A DNA stretch of 64,000 bases from an uncultured Eubacteriales bacterium. GTDB lineage: Bacteria > Bacillota > Clostridia > Oscillospirales > Oscillospiraceae. The stretch spans positions 1 through 64,000 of the forward strand of contig CASDSM010000026.1 of assembly GCA_949283375.1 (NCBI GenBank), written 5' to 3'. The translations under genes were made by a program, and so were the position numbers. Below, one piece after another: positions 34,777 to 42,266 of the stretch. The first letter of the stretch is position 1, and the number at the start of each line of letters is the position of its first letter. Under the pieces are notes generated by a model that worked only from the letters and a program-made list of their open reading frames with translations, ran no database searches and was not told the origin of the DNA.

Positions 34777-35615
34777 TCTTTCACCGCTCCCTGTAAGATG
34801 CCCTGTTCCAGGTATCGCTGCCCGAACAGGAAGATGAGTAGGGCCGGCAGCAAGGCCAGAAAGCCCGCCGCCATGGAGACGCCCAGATTCTCCTGCACCA
34901 CCTCGGGCAGATAGAGGGTGAGCGGCCAGAGTGTGGGCGTCTCCAGAAAGGTCATCGGCTGCTCCACCGCGCCCCAGGCGTCCAGAAAGCCGAGGACGAG
35001 GGCGGCGAGGATGGAGGGGACCCCCATCGGCAGGCCGAGGCGGAGGAAGATCTGCACCGGCCCCGCCCCGTCCAGCTCGGCCGCCTCGATCACGCTCGGA
35101 GGGATCGCCTCAAAGCCGCGGGCCATGATGAAGACCGGATAGGTGGAGAAGACGCCGGGCAGGATCACCGCCCAGCGGGTGTCCATCAGCCCCAGGGCGT
35201 CGAGCACCAGGTAGCTGGGCACCATTGTCACCTGGAACGGCAGGAGCATGAGCGCCACATAGAGGGCGAAGAGCGCCTGCCGCCCCGGAAAGCGCAGCCG
35301 CCCGAAGGCCCAGGCCGCCGGCGCGCCCACCAGGAGCTGCCCGAGCACCTGCGGAAAGGCGAGGGCGCAGCTGTTCCAGAAGACGGTGAAGAACTCCGGC
35401 GTGTCCAGCAGCAGCTCGGCCAGCGGCTGGAGCGTCGGCCAGCTCGGCAGGAGGGTCCAGGCGGCATAGCGCTCCGCCTCCGCGTCAAAGATGGGACCGA
35501 GGAGCAGGTTCAGCTCGTCGGCGGGCAGAAAGACCCCCATCAGGATGAACCAGAGCGGCCACCACACCAGCAGCGCGAGGGCGAGGAGGACCGCCAGCAC
35601 CGCCGCGCGCCTCAT
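34773..35615 (-). CDS. Carbohydrate-type ABC transporter permease (MalG family)
   Basis: The 280-residue protein has six membrane segments and the cytoplasmic EAA loop (EAAELDGAG...IFLRLGLP...) that contacts an ABC ATPase, as in MalG-type (CUT1) permeases. ATG 35615 overlaps the stop of the MalF-type gene (35612-35615), and its own end overlaps the HlyD-type start. The EAA loop implies it works with an ATPase, but none is encoded in the operon; a shared MsiK/UgpC-type ATPase elsewhere is the likely answer. Substrate unknown. Confidence 0.88.
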   Translation of the reverse strand: MRRAAVLAVLLALALLVWWPLWFILMGVFLPADELNLLLGPIFDAEAERYAAWTLLPSWPTLQPLAELLLDTPEFFTVFWNSCALAFPQVLGQLLVGAPAAWAFGRLRFPGRQALFALYVALMLLPFQVTMVPSYLVLDALGLMDTRWAVILPGVFSTYPVFIMARGFEAIPPSVIEAAELDGAGPVQIFLRLGLPMGVPSILAALVLGFLDAWGAVEQPMTFLETPTLWPLTLYLPEVVQENLGVSMAAGFLALLPALLIFLFGQRYLEQGILQGAVKE

Positions 35616-36517
35616 GTCCTCTCCTCCAGCCGCCAGAGGCGGCGCAGCGGGAGGAGGACGATGAGCAGGGCGAGGACAAGCAGGACCGCCGCCGCCGTCA
35701 TCCGCCCCATGTCCAGGCTGAGGAACCAGTTGTTGAACAGGTGCTGGAGCAGATACATGCTCTCGTGCGGGTAGCGCCCCGCGACGAGATAGGCCTCGCG
35801 GAAGACCTTGAAGGTGTTGATCAGCGAGAGCAGGCCCACCACCCCCGCCGTCGGCGCGAGGCCGGGGAGAGTGATGTAGCGAAACTGCTGCCACGGCCCC
35901 GCCCCGTCCGCCGCTGCCGCGTCATAGAGGTCGCGGGAGATGGCGTCCAGGCCGGCCAGCCAGAGAATCATGTCATAGCCCGCGTTTTTCCAGAGATAGG
36001 TCGCCACCAGCACCCAGAAGGCCGCGTCCGTGCCCAGAAAGTCCACTGGCTGCGCCCCCAGCGAGACGAGCAGGCCATTGGCCAGGCCGTTGGCGTCAAA
36101 GAGCACCCGCCAGAGCAGGACAATCGCGCTCACCAGCACCGCCATCGGCAGCAGAAAGGTGGTCTGAAACACCCCGCCGCGCCCGCGCCGCGCGCGCACC
36201 AGCAGCGCCAGCAGCAGCGAGAGCCCCAGCAGCAGCGGCAGGCAGCAGGCGAGAAAGCGGGCCGTGTTTGCCGCGGCGAGGCGGAAGGCGGCGTTGGAGA
36301 GCACGCTGCGGTAGTTCGCCAGCCCCATCCACCGCGTGCCGAGGGCGTTGGTGAAGGAGCGGCGCACCGTCTCCACAAAGGGGGCGAGGACGAACGCCGC
36401 CAGCCCCGCCAGGCTGGGCGCGAGGAAGGCGAGGGCCCAGGCCGCCTCCCGGCGGCGGCGCTTACTGCTCCGCGAGGCGGAGGGCGAGCGCGTCGCGCAC
36501 CTGGCTGACCGCGTCAT
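35612..36517 (-). CDS. Carbohydrate-type ABC transporter permease (MalF family)
   Basis: The 301-residue protein has a basic N-terminus (KRRRREAA), six membrane segments and an EAA-type loop (YDAAAADGAG...QFRYITLPGL). ATG 36517 is the only possible start with an SD (GGGGGGAGG, 9 bases upstream) and lies inside the preceding gene, giving a 56-base overlap. No other start precedes the first membrane segment. It pairs with the MalG-type permease to form the membrane core for the solute-binding protein encoded just upstream. Confidence 0.87.
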   Translation of the reverse strand: MTRSARCATRSPSASRSSKRRRREAAWALAFLAPSLAGLAAFVLAPFVETVRRSFTNALGTRWMGLANYRSVLSNAAFRLAAANTARFLACCLPLLLGLSLLLALLVRARRGRGGVFQTTFLLPMAVLVSAIVLLWRVLFDANGLANGLLVSLGAQPVDFLGTDAAFWVLVATYLWKNAGYDMILWLAGLDAISRDLYDAAAADGAGPWQQFRYITLPGLAPTAGVVGLLSLINTFKVFREAYLVAGRYPHESMYLLQHLFNNWFLSLDMGRMTAAAVLLVLALLIVLLPLRRLWRLEERT

Positions 36518-38843
36518 CCAGCGTGGCCTCCCCCCTCAGATAGTCGCCCACGGTGTAGAGCACGTCCTCATAGACCGCATCGCTCCCCGTGACAGGGGTG
36601 GTAAGGGTGTCAAAGAGGCTATCGAGCATGGAGATGTCCCAGCCGTATTTCTCCGCATAGGGGGCGAAGTAGTCCAGCTGCCGGTCCATCGCCTCGCGCA
36701 GGACGGGCATGCCGTCGCCGTAGGTGTACTGCTGGAGCTCTATCGAGAGGGCGCAGGCAACCAGCTCCCTGGCCAGCTCCGGCTGCTCCGTGGCGGCGTT
36801 CACCGCCAGCAGCACCTCCGGCCGGTAGGCCCCCTCCGTCAGTCCGGGAAAGAGGGTGATGGAGAAGTCCTCCAGCGGGACGGACTGCGTCACGACGTTG
36901 TAGTGCTCCCACGAGGCGAGCAGCAGCTGCTCCACCGACTGAAGGCTGGCCGCCGCCGCGAGGGCCTCCCCCTCAGCCCAGAGCATCTCGCTGTCCCCAA
37001 TTGCTGTCTCCAGGTTGCCGTAGTCGTTCTCCTCCACCGAGCCGATCATGGCGCCTTCTGTCCCTCCCTCATCGCTCGCTCCGGTATCCGCGAAGAAGCC
37101 GTGGTGGTCGCTCATCCGCTTGAGCGGCGCGAGCCACTGGCGCAGGGCGTTCTCATCCAGGCTGCCGCCGTCCAGAATGGCGCCCGCGCTGGTCTGCCAG
37201 GTCAGCTCCGAGAGAGAATAGATGGAGGACAGGGCGAGATAGGGCAGGCCGGCGGCGGCCTGGGCGGCGTGCCGGGCGTCCTCCTCGGCCTGGTAGTCGT
37301 ACTCATAGCCGTCCGGGCCGTAGAGCTCGTAGCCCTCCTGCGGGGTGAGCGAGGCGTCCGGGAGGGACACGCCCGCGGCGCAGACCGCGTCCGCCAGGGC
37401 GTCCAGCGTCCCGGGGGCGTCCAGGTTCTCCCCGTAGAGGACGGGGACGGAGAAGCGGGCGGGCAGCACATAATAGCCCCCGTCGTCCGCCCGCATCGCC
37501 GAGACGGTCTGACTGACGAAGCCGGTATCCGTCACGAGGTCGCTCAGATCGAGCAGGACGCCGGCGTCCACATAGTTGGCGTACTCCACCCCGTCGAGGA
37601 GGAGGACGTCCGGGCCGTCCCCGGCCAGGAGCCTGGTGTTGAGCTGGCTGATCAGGTCGTCGGTGGTCTGGCCGGCGTCATAGTCCAGCCTCTGGAGCTG
37701 GTAGTCGATGAGCACCTCCGGATGCGCCTCGCGCAGGGCGTTCATCGCCCGGCGCAGCGTCGGCGTGTCCTCCAGCGCCCAAACCACGAGCGTGGTCGCA
37801 GCTGCGCCCGCCTGGTCGTCAAAGTCAAAGCGAAAGACGTGCGTTCTGCCCAGGTAGTCACAGGCAGAGTAGAGGATGGTCCCGTCCTCCAGGACGGCAT
37901 GGATGGTCTCGCCCCATTCGCTCACGAGGGAGTAGCTGAAGTTCACCCGGTCCAGGATGAGCTCCTCCAGCTCCTGCCCCAGAATGGAAAAGCAGATGCC
38001 GGATCCATAGCTGTAATAGTAGTAGCCCCCGTCCGGGCGCAGCAGGGCGCTCTCCAGGTCGATACTGCCGGTGTCAAAACGGCCGGTCTGCTCCCCGGTG
38101 GCGGCATCCAGGACCAGCCCCTCGTCGCTGCCGTCGAACTCCTGCACATAGACCCGGTCCTCCACCGTGTTGAAGGCGATGTAATCCTGCTCGCTGCGGT
38201 ACTGCCAGACGGTCTCGCCGGTGGAGAGGTCGAAGGCGTAGAGGGTGGCCGCACGCTGGAAGCCGTCCACGGTCTCCTCCCCATCGTTGACCGTCAGGAG
38301 GAGATAGCGGTCCTGTGCGATGCGGGAGGAGCTCCAGGAGTCGACCTCACCGCTCCCCTCCGGGCGGCTGAGCTCGACGCGGGAGGTGGTCCCGTCCGGA
38401 CGGCGGGAGTTGAGAGAGAACTTCAGATCGCTCCGCGTCCCCTCCTCCGTCTCGACGCCCTCCATTTCCAGGCCATAGAGCACGCCTGCGCTGTCTCGCA
38501 TGGTGTACTCCGCCTCCAGCGCCGTACTCGTCCAGCTCCCGCCACCGTCGTCGGAGTGGAAGAGGGTGTAGCGCTGCTCCTCCCCGTCATAGCTGTAATA
38601 GGTCATGTCGATCGCGCCGTCCCCGTCCATCCAAAGGCCGCTGACGCCGCCATCCAGACCGCCGAGCTCCGGCGGGGTGATCTCGCGCTCGCGGTACTGG
38701 CCGGTGGTGGTGAGCGGCTCGGCGGAGACGCCGTCCGATGTACCGCCGTCCGCGCCCCCTTCGCCGCGCTCCGCTCCGGATGCACAGGCGGCGAGCGAGA
38801 GCAGCATCGCCAGCGCCAGAGAAATCGCAGTCAGTCGTTTCAT
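36462..38843 (-). CDS. Lipoprotein: beta-propeller-like domain fused to an extracellular solute-binding protein
   Basis: The 793-residue protein has a lipoprotein signal (lipobox LAAC, Cys20), a Gly/Glu-rich linker, a beta-propeller-like region (about 45-345) with an Asp-box-like SDDGGGSWT and a PQQ-like LYAFDLSTGETVWQY blade, and then a family 1 solute-binding domain (about 348-793). Ordinary binding proteins are about 420 residues, so the N-terminal half is extra and probably outward-facing. It is the first gene of the operon and starts with a strong AGGAGG. The ligand is unknown; sugar, glycan fragment or a cell-wall signal are possible. Confidence 0.8.
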   Translation of the reverse strand: MKRLTAISLALAMLLSLAACASGAERGEGGADGGTSDGVSAEPLTTTGQYREREITPPELGGLDGGVSGLWMDGDGAIDMTYYSYDGEEQRYTLFHSDDGGGSWTSTALEAEYTMRDSAGVLYGLEMEGVETEEGTRSDLKFSLNSRRPDGTTSRVELSRPEGSGEVDSWSSSRIAQDRYLLLTVNDGEETVDGFQRAATLYAFDLSTGETVWQYRSEQDYIAFNTVEDRVYVQEFDGSDEGLVLDAATGEQTGRFDTGSIDLESALLRPDGGYYYYSYGSGICFSILGQELEELILDRVNFSYSLVSEWGETIHAVLEDGTILYSACDYLGRTHVFRFDFDDQAGAAATTLVVWALEDTPTLRRAMNALREAHPEVLIDYQLQRLDYDAGQTTDDLISQLNTRLLAGDGPDVLLLDGVEYANYVDAGVLLDLSDLVTDTGFVSQTVSAMRADDGGYYVLPARFSVPVLYGENLDAPGTLDALADAVCAAGVSLPDASLTPQEGYELYGPDGYEYDYQAEEDARHAAQAAAGLPYLALSSIYSLSELTWQTSAGAILDGGSLDENALRQWLAPLKRMSDHHGFFADTGASDEGGTEGAMIGSVEENDYGNLETAIGDSEMLWAEGEALAAAASLQSVEQLLLASWEHYNVVTQSVPLEDFSITLFPGLTEGAYRPEVLLAVNAATEQPELARELVACALSIELQQYTYGDGMPVLREAMDRQLDYFAPYAEKYGWDISMLDSLFDTLTTPVTGSDAVYEDVLYTVGDYLRGEATLDDAVSQVRDALALRLAEQ

Positions 38844-38896
38844 CCCATATTGCCTCCTTTTGCTTCCCCGGCGCGCCGGGGAGATGGTTCCCCTCT

Positions 38897-38941
38897 ATCA
38901 TAACGCATCCGGCCGGGAGAAACCTCAAAATAATCTCAAAA
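38897..38941 (-). promoter_or_regulatory. Promoter of the transporter operon with 11-bp-phased direct repeats
   Basis: On the minus strand a TATGAT -10 box (38902-38897) has no good -35. In its place lie two copies of TTTTGAG (38941-38935 and 38930-38924), offset by exactly 11 bases. OmpR/PhoB-type regulators bind direct repeats of 7 bases with 4-base spacers, and this position replaces the -35, as at PhoB-activated promoters. The divergent gene encodes such a regulator. Confidence 0.6.
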
Positions 38942-39000
38942 TGGAGCCGGAGGGGCGGGGTTCCTCAGCGCGCACCGGACCGCCGCGCGGGCGGAAGTGT

Positions 39001-39018
39001 GACAGAAATGGGACAGAA
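39001..39018 (+). promoter_or_regulatory. Second 11-bp-phased direct repeat, upstream of the two-component genes
   Basis: GACAGAA occurs at 39001-39007 and 39012-39018, offset by 11 bases, directly upstream of the -35 box (39031). The sequence differs from the TTTTGAG pair. It may be an autoregulatory site of the response regulator or a site for another OmpR-type protein. Confidence 0.45.
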
Positions 39019-39030
39019 CAGGCGCAGCGC

Positions 39031-39059
39031 TTTACCGGGTTGTACAAAAATGGTATAAT
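39031..39059 (+). promoter_or_regulatory. SigA-type promoter of the two-component operon
   Basis: TTTACC (39031-39036), 17 bases, TATAAT (39054-39059), about 30 bases before the response regulator ATG. Confidence 0.75.
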
Positions 39060-39089
39060 ACATCTCAGTTTGACCGGGAGGAATGCGCC

Positions 39090-39791
39090 ATGTCTCAGCA
39101 TATCTATCTCGCCGATGATGACACGCATATCCGCGACCTCATCGGCGCCTTTCTGACCCAGGAGGGGTTTCAAGTGGAGTCCTTTGCCGATGGCGAGAGC
39201 CTGATGCGCGCCTGCGCCATCCGCCTGCCCGACCTGGTCATTCTGGATATCATGCTTCCGGGGCAGGACGGGCTGAGCGTCTGCTCCCAGCTCCGGCAGG
39301 AGAATCCTCAGCTGCCCATCATCATCGTCTCGGCCAGGGACAGCCCCTTTGACCGCGTGACCGGGCTGACGCTGGGGAGCGATGACTATCTGGTGAAGCC
39401 GTTTTTGCCCATGGAGCTGGTGGCCCGCGTCCGGGCCCTCTTCCGGCGCGCGCAGAGCAGCCGCGCGGAGGGGGCAGCGCCCGCCCCGCTGGAATACGGC
39501 CCCCTCCTCCTCTCCCCCAGCTTCCGCACGGCGTCGCTGGAGGGGGTGCCCTTTCCCCTCACCGCCACGGAATTTGACTTTCTCGCCTATCTGATCTGCC
39601 ATCAGGACCGGGCGGTCAGCCGGGAGGAACTGCTGCGCTCCCTCTGGCAGATGGACTGGCAGTCGGACACCCGCGCCATCGACGCGCTGGTCAAGCGCCT
39701 GCGCCGCAAGCTCCGGGAGCGCAGCAGCCCAGTCCGGATCGAGACGGTGTGGGGCTATGGGTTCCGGCTCGCGCTGGAGGAGACCACTTGA
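39090..39791 (+). CDS. OmpR/PhoB-type response regulator
   Basis: The 233-residue protein has a receiver domain with acidic pocket Asp9-Asp11, phospho-acceptor Asp53, Ser81 and Lys103, followed by an OmpR winged helix (about 130-230: TATEFDFLAYL, SREELLRSLW, VKRLRRKL, VWGYGFRL). It is the first gene of a two-gene operon with the kinase and is divergent from the transporter operon. The 11-bp-phased repeats between them make that operon its most likely target. Confidence 0.95.
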   Translation: MSQHIYLADDDTHIRDLIGAFLTQEGFQVESFADGESLMRACAIRLPDLVILDIMLPGQDGLSVCSQLRQENPQLPIIIVSARDSPFDRVTGLTLGSDDYLVKPFLPMELVARVRALFRRAQSSRAEGAAPAPLEYGPLLLSPSFRTASLEGVPFPLTATEFDFLAYLICHQDRAVSREELLRSLWQMDWQSDTRAIDALVKRLRRKLRERSSPVRIETVWGYGFRLALEETT

Positions 39792-41263
39792 AGCGGCAGA
39801 GCCTGACGCAGCGCATCCTCCTGCCTGTGCTGGCGGTGCTGCTGGTGATGGCGCCGCTCACCTGCCTCTCTTTCCAGCGCGCCGCCACCGCCTATGCCTA
39901 CGCCGAGGCCTCGGACGACCTCTCCCGCCTGCAGGAGGAGCTGCTGCCGCTGATCCCGTCCGGCATGGAGGCGCACGGGACCCGCGAGGAGAGCTGGGAC
40001 GCACTCTCCAGCTTTCTGCTCGCCGCAGGACGGACCGCGCACCGCATGGGCGGCAGGGCCAGCCTCATCATTCTGGGCAGTGAGATGCAGATGATCTATC
40101 CGCGCAGCGAGGCGGAGCGGGAAATGGTCTCGCCGCTGGCGGAGGGAATGGCGCAGTCCATTCTGACCGGCACGCTGCCGGTGGACGGCGACGATACAGA
40201 GGTGTGGCGCAGCGGGTCGGGCGAGCTCTGCCTCGTGCGCGTCCACGAGCTGACCGTCCAGCTGGGCAATATGCAGTACCTCATCGCCTACTGTCCCGTC
40301 TCCCAGGTCAGCGGACAGATCGCGCACACCAGCCTGATCGTGCTGGCCCTCTACGGCGCCTTTGGCCTGCTGGTGCTCCTCGTGCTGTGGCTGACCATCC
40401 GCAGCATCCAGCGCGCGCTGCTGCATCTGGGGCAGGGGGCCAGACAGATCGGGCGCGGGACCTACGTCCAAATCCAGCCCGCCTTCTCCATCTGTGAGCT
40501 GGAGGCGCTCCGCCTGGCGGCCAACGAGATGTCCGAACAGCTCCGCCAAGGCGTCCAGAGCCAGCGGGACTTCTATCAGAACATCTCCCACGAGCTGCGC
40601 AGTCCCCTTATGTCCATCGGGGGCTATGCGCAGGGGATCGAGCAGGGCGTCTTCCCTGACCCGAAGGCGGCCGCCCGTGCCATTGTGGAGGAGAGCACCA
40701 GATTGTCCGGTCTGGTCAACAGCATGCTCACCCTCTCCCGGCTCGAGCGCCGGGAGGAGCGCCCCGACCTCTCTCCCCTCTCCCTGCTGGAGGTGCTGGA
40801 GGACTGCCTCGACCGGGCCTATGGTCAGGCCCTGCAGCGGGGCGTCTCTATCACGGTGGATGCCCGCTGCGGCCATAGCCTGATGGTATGGGGAGAGGAG
40901 GAGCTGCTCGGAAAGGTGTTTGACAACCTCCTCTCCAACGCGGTCCGCTATGCCCGCTCCGCCGTCTCGGTGACCGTCGTACCGGCAGAGGGCGGCACGA
41001 TCCGCGTCTGCATCGCCGACGACGGGGGTGGCATCGCCCCGGAGGACCTGCCCCGGCTGTTTGAGCGCTGTTACCGGGGCAGGGACGGCAACTTCGGCCT
41101 CGGCCTCTCCATCGCGCAGCAGGCGGCCGCTCTGCTCGGCGGCACCCTCAGCGCTGCCAACTGCCAAGCGGGCGGCGCGGTCTTCACTGCGGTGCTGCCG
41201 CTCTCCTCGCATGCCGGGGCTGATGCCAGCAGAGGCCAGCCCGAACATCACACGCGCGCCTGA
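39788..41263 (+). CDS. Sensor histidine kinase
   Basis: The 491-residue membrane kinase has two membrane segments (about 9-28 and 180-205) around an extracytoplasmic sensor region, a HAMP-like linker, a HisKA domain with phospho-acceptor His268 in NISHELRSP, and an ATPase domain with DNLLSNAVRYA, ADDGGGI and NFGLGLSI. I start at TTG 39788, which overlaps the regulator stop as TTGA and has GGAGGAG 6 bases upstream; MKRQSLTQR then leads directly into the first membrane helix. Upstream in-frame starts lie inside the regulator gene. The ligand may be sensed with the help of the adjacent lipoprotein. Confidence 0.92.
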   Translation: MKRQSLTQRILLPVLAVLLVMAPLTCLSFQRAATAYAYAEASDDLSRLQEELLPLIPSGMEAHGTREESWDALSSFLLAAGRTAHRMGGRASLIILGSEMQMIYPRSEAEREMVSPLAEGMAQSILTGTLPVDGDDTEVWRSGSGELCLVRVHELTVQLGNMQYLIAYCPVSQVSGQIAHTSLIVLALYGAFGLLVLLVLWLTIRSIQRALLHLGQGARQIGRGTYVQIQPAFSICELEALRLAANEMSEQLRQGVQSQRDFYQNISHELRSPLMSIGGYAQGIEQGVFPDPKAAARAIVEESTRLSGLVNSMLTLSRLERREERPDLSPLSLLEVLEDCLDRAYGQALQRGVSITVDARCGHSLMVWGEEELLGKVFDNLLSNAVRYARSAVSVTVVPAEGGTIRVCIADDGGGIAPEDLPRLFERCYRGRDGNFGLGLSIAQQAAALLGGTLSAANCQAGGAVFTAVLPLSSHAGADASRGQPEHHTRA

Positions 41264-41280
41264 AGGGCGCATCAGGCCAT

Positions 41281-41332
41281 GAGCGCCGTCCGAACCCCGA
41301 ACCGGTCAGGTTCCAGGGCGCGGACGGCGCTC
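41281..41332. terminator. Bidirectional terminator after the histidine kinase gene
   Basis: GAGCGCCGTCCG (41281-41292) pairs with CGGACGGCGCTC (41321-41332) and an inner GAACC/GGTTC stem extends it. It lies between convergent genes. Confidence 0.7.
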
Positions 41333-41367
41333 TTGATGGATATGGGGCGGGAGGCGTCCCTGCCCGG

Positions 41368-42072
41368 TTATGTTTCTCCGCCGCGGTCCTCCCCGCCCGA
41401 CCGGGCCGGTGCCTCCTCCGCCGGACGGCGCTCCGGGATGCGGGGGAGATTCCAGAGGAAATGCGCCGCCAGCCAGCGGATCAGGATGACGACGAGCAGC
41501 CCGCACAGGATGGATATCTCCTCCTGCGCCAGGGCGCGGCGGACCAGCAGCATCGCCGCGGCGCCCGCGATGGAGGCGAGGGCGTAGATGTGCTTGCGGA
41601 AGATGTCCGGCATCTGATCGGAGAAGATATCGCGCAGCGTTCCGCCGCCCACGCCGGTCAGGACGCCGGTAAAGAGGAGGAAAAAGACGTTCTCCTCCTG
41701 CAGCATCTGGCTGGCAGCGCGGATGCCCACCATGGTGAAGATGCCGAGGCCGAAGGTATCGCACCAGAACATGAGCTTCTCATACAGCCCGTGCCTGAGC
41801 TTCCCGTCCAGAACGGAGGGGTGCAGATAGGCGGCGGCAAAGAGGACGGTGCTGACCACGGCGGCGGTGAGCACATACACCGGCCGGGAGAAGGCCGCGG
41901 GGGGCGTGAGGCCGAGGATCACATCCCGCATGATCCCGCCGCCGACGGCGGTGACCACGCCGAGCACATTCACGCCGAACAGGTCCATCCGCTTCTCCAT
42001 CGCCGTCAGCGCCCCGGAGGAGGCAAATGCCACCGTCCCGATGATCTCCAGCAAAAAAATGAACGTCTCCAT
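41368..42072 (-). CDS. TRIC cation channel family membrane protein (UPF0126)
   Basis: The 234-residue protein consists of two similar halves, each with about three membrane helices and a glycine-rich signature (GVVTAVGGGIMRDVILG and GVLTGVGGGTLRDIFS), as in the UPF0126/YadS family now classed as prokaryotic TRIC channels for monovalent cations. ATG 42072 follows GGGAGG by about 10 bases. The Arg/Pro/Gly-rich C-terminus is cytoplasmic. Monocistronic. Confidence 0.9.
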   Translation of the reverse strand: METFIFLLEIIGTVAFASSGALTAMEKRMDLFGVNVLGVVTAVGGGIMRDVILGLTPPAAFSRPVYVLTAAVVSTVLFAAAYLHPSVLDGKLRHGLYEKLMFWCDTFGLGIFTMVGIRAASQMLQEENVFFLLFTGVLTGVGGGTLRDIFSDQMPDIFRKHIYALASIAGAAAMLLVRRALAQEEISILCGLLVVILIRWLAAHFLWNLPRIPERRPAEEAPARSGGEDRGGET

Positions 42073-42191
42073 CGCCGTCCATCCTCCCATCTGCGCACTC
42101 TGCCGCAAAGCGCGCGCTGTGTCTGTCATCAAGATAGCACAGGGGACGCCCTGGCGTCAAGGCGGCGCAGGGCGTCCCGCTCTTTTTCGGC

Positions 42192-42218
42192 ACCCTTTGC
42201 CGCCCGGGTCATAGAATG
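42192..42218 (+). promoter_or_regulatory. Putative mother-cell sigma (SigK/SigE-like) promoter of the Cys-rich protein gene
   Basis: AC (42192-42193), 16 bases, then CATAGAATG (42210-42218) resembles the SigK pattern AC-N16-CATANNNTA (one mismatch, the last A) and the SigE -10 CATACAAT. No SigA-type promoter is visible. The start of transcription would be about 40 bases before the ATG. Confidence 0.4.
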
Positions 42219-42266
42219 GCATGAGGGGCCGCGCGGCCCCGCCACTATCCTGAGGAGGTCAACGCT

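Noticed and set aside
36462-36517. Frameshift or sequencing error joining the binding protein and MalF-type permease
   Set aside because: The permease has its own ATG and strong SD at the right distance, and both proteins look complete.
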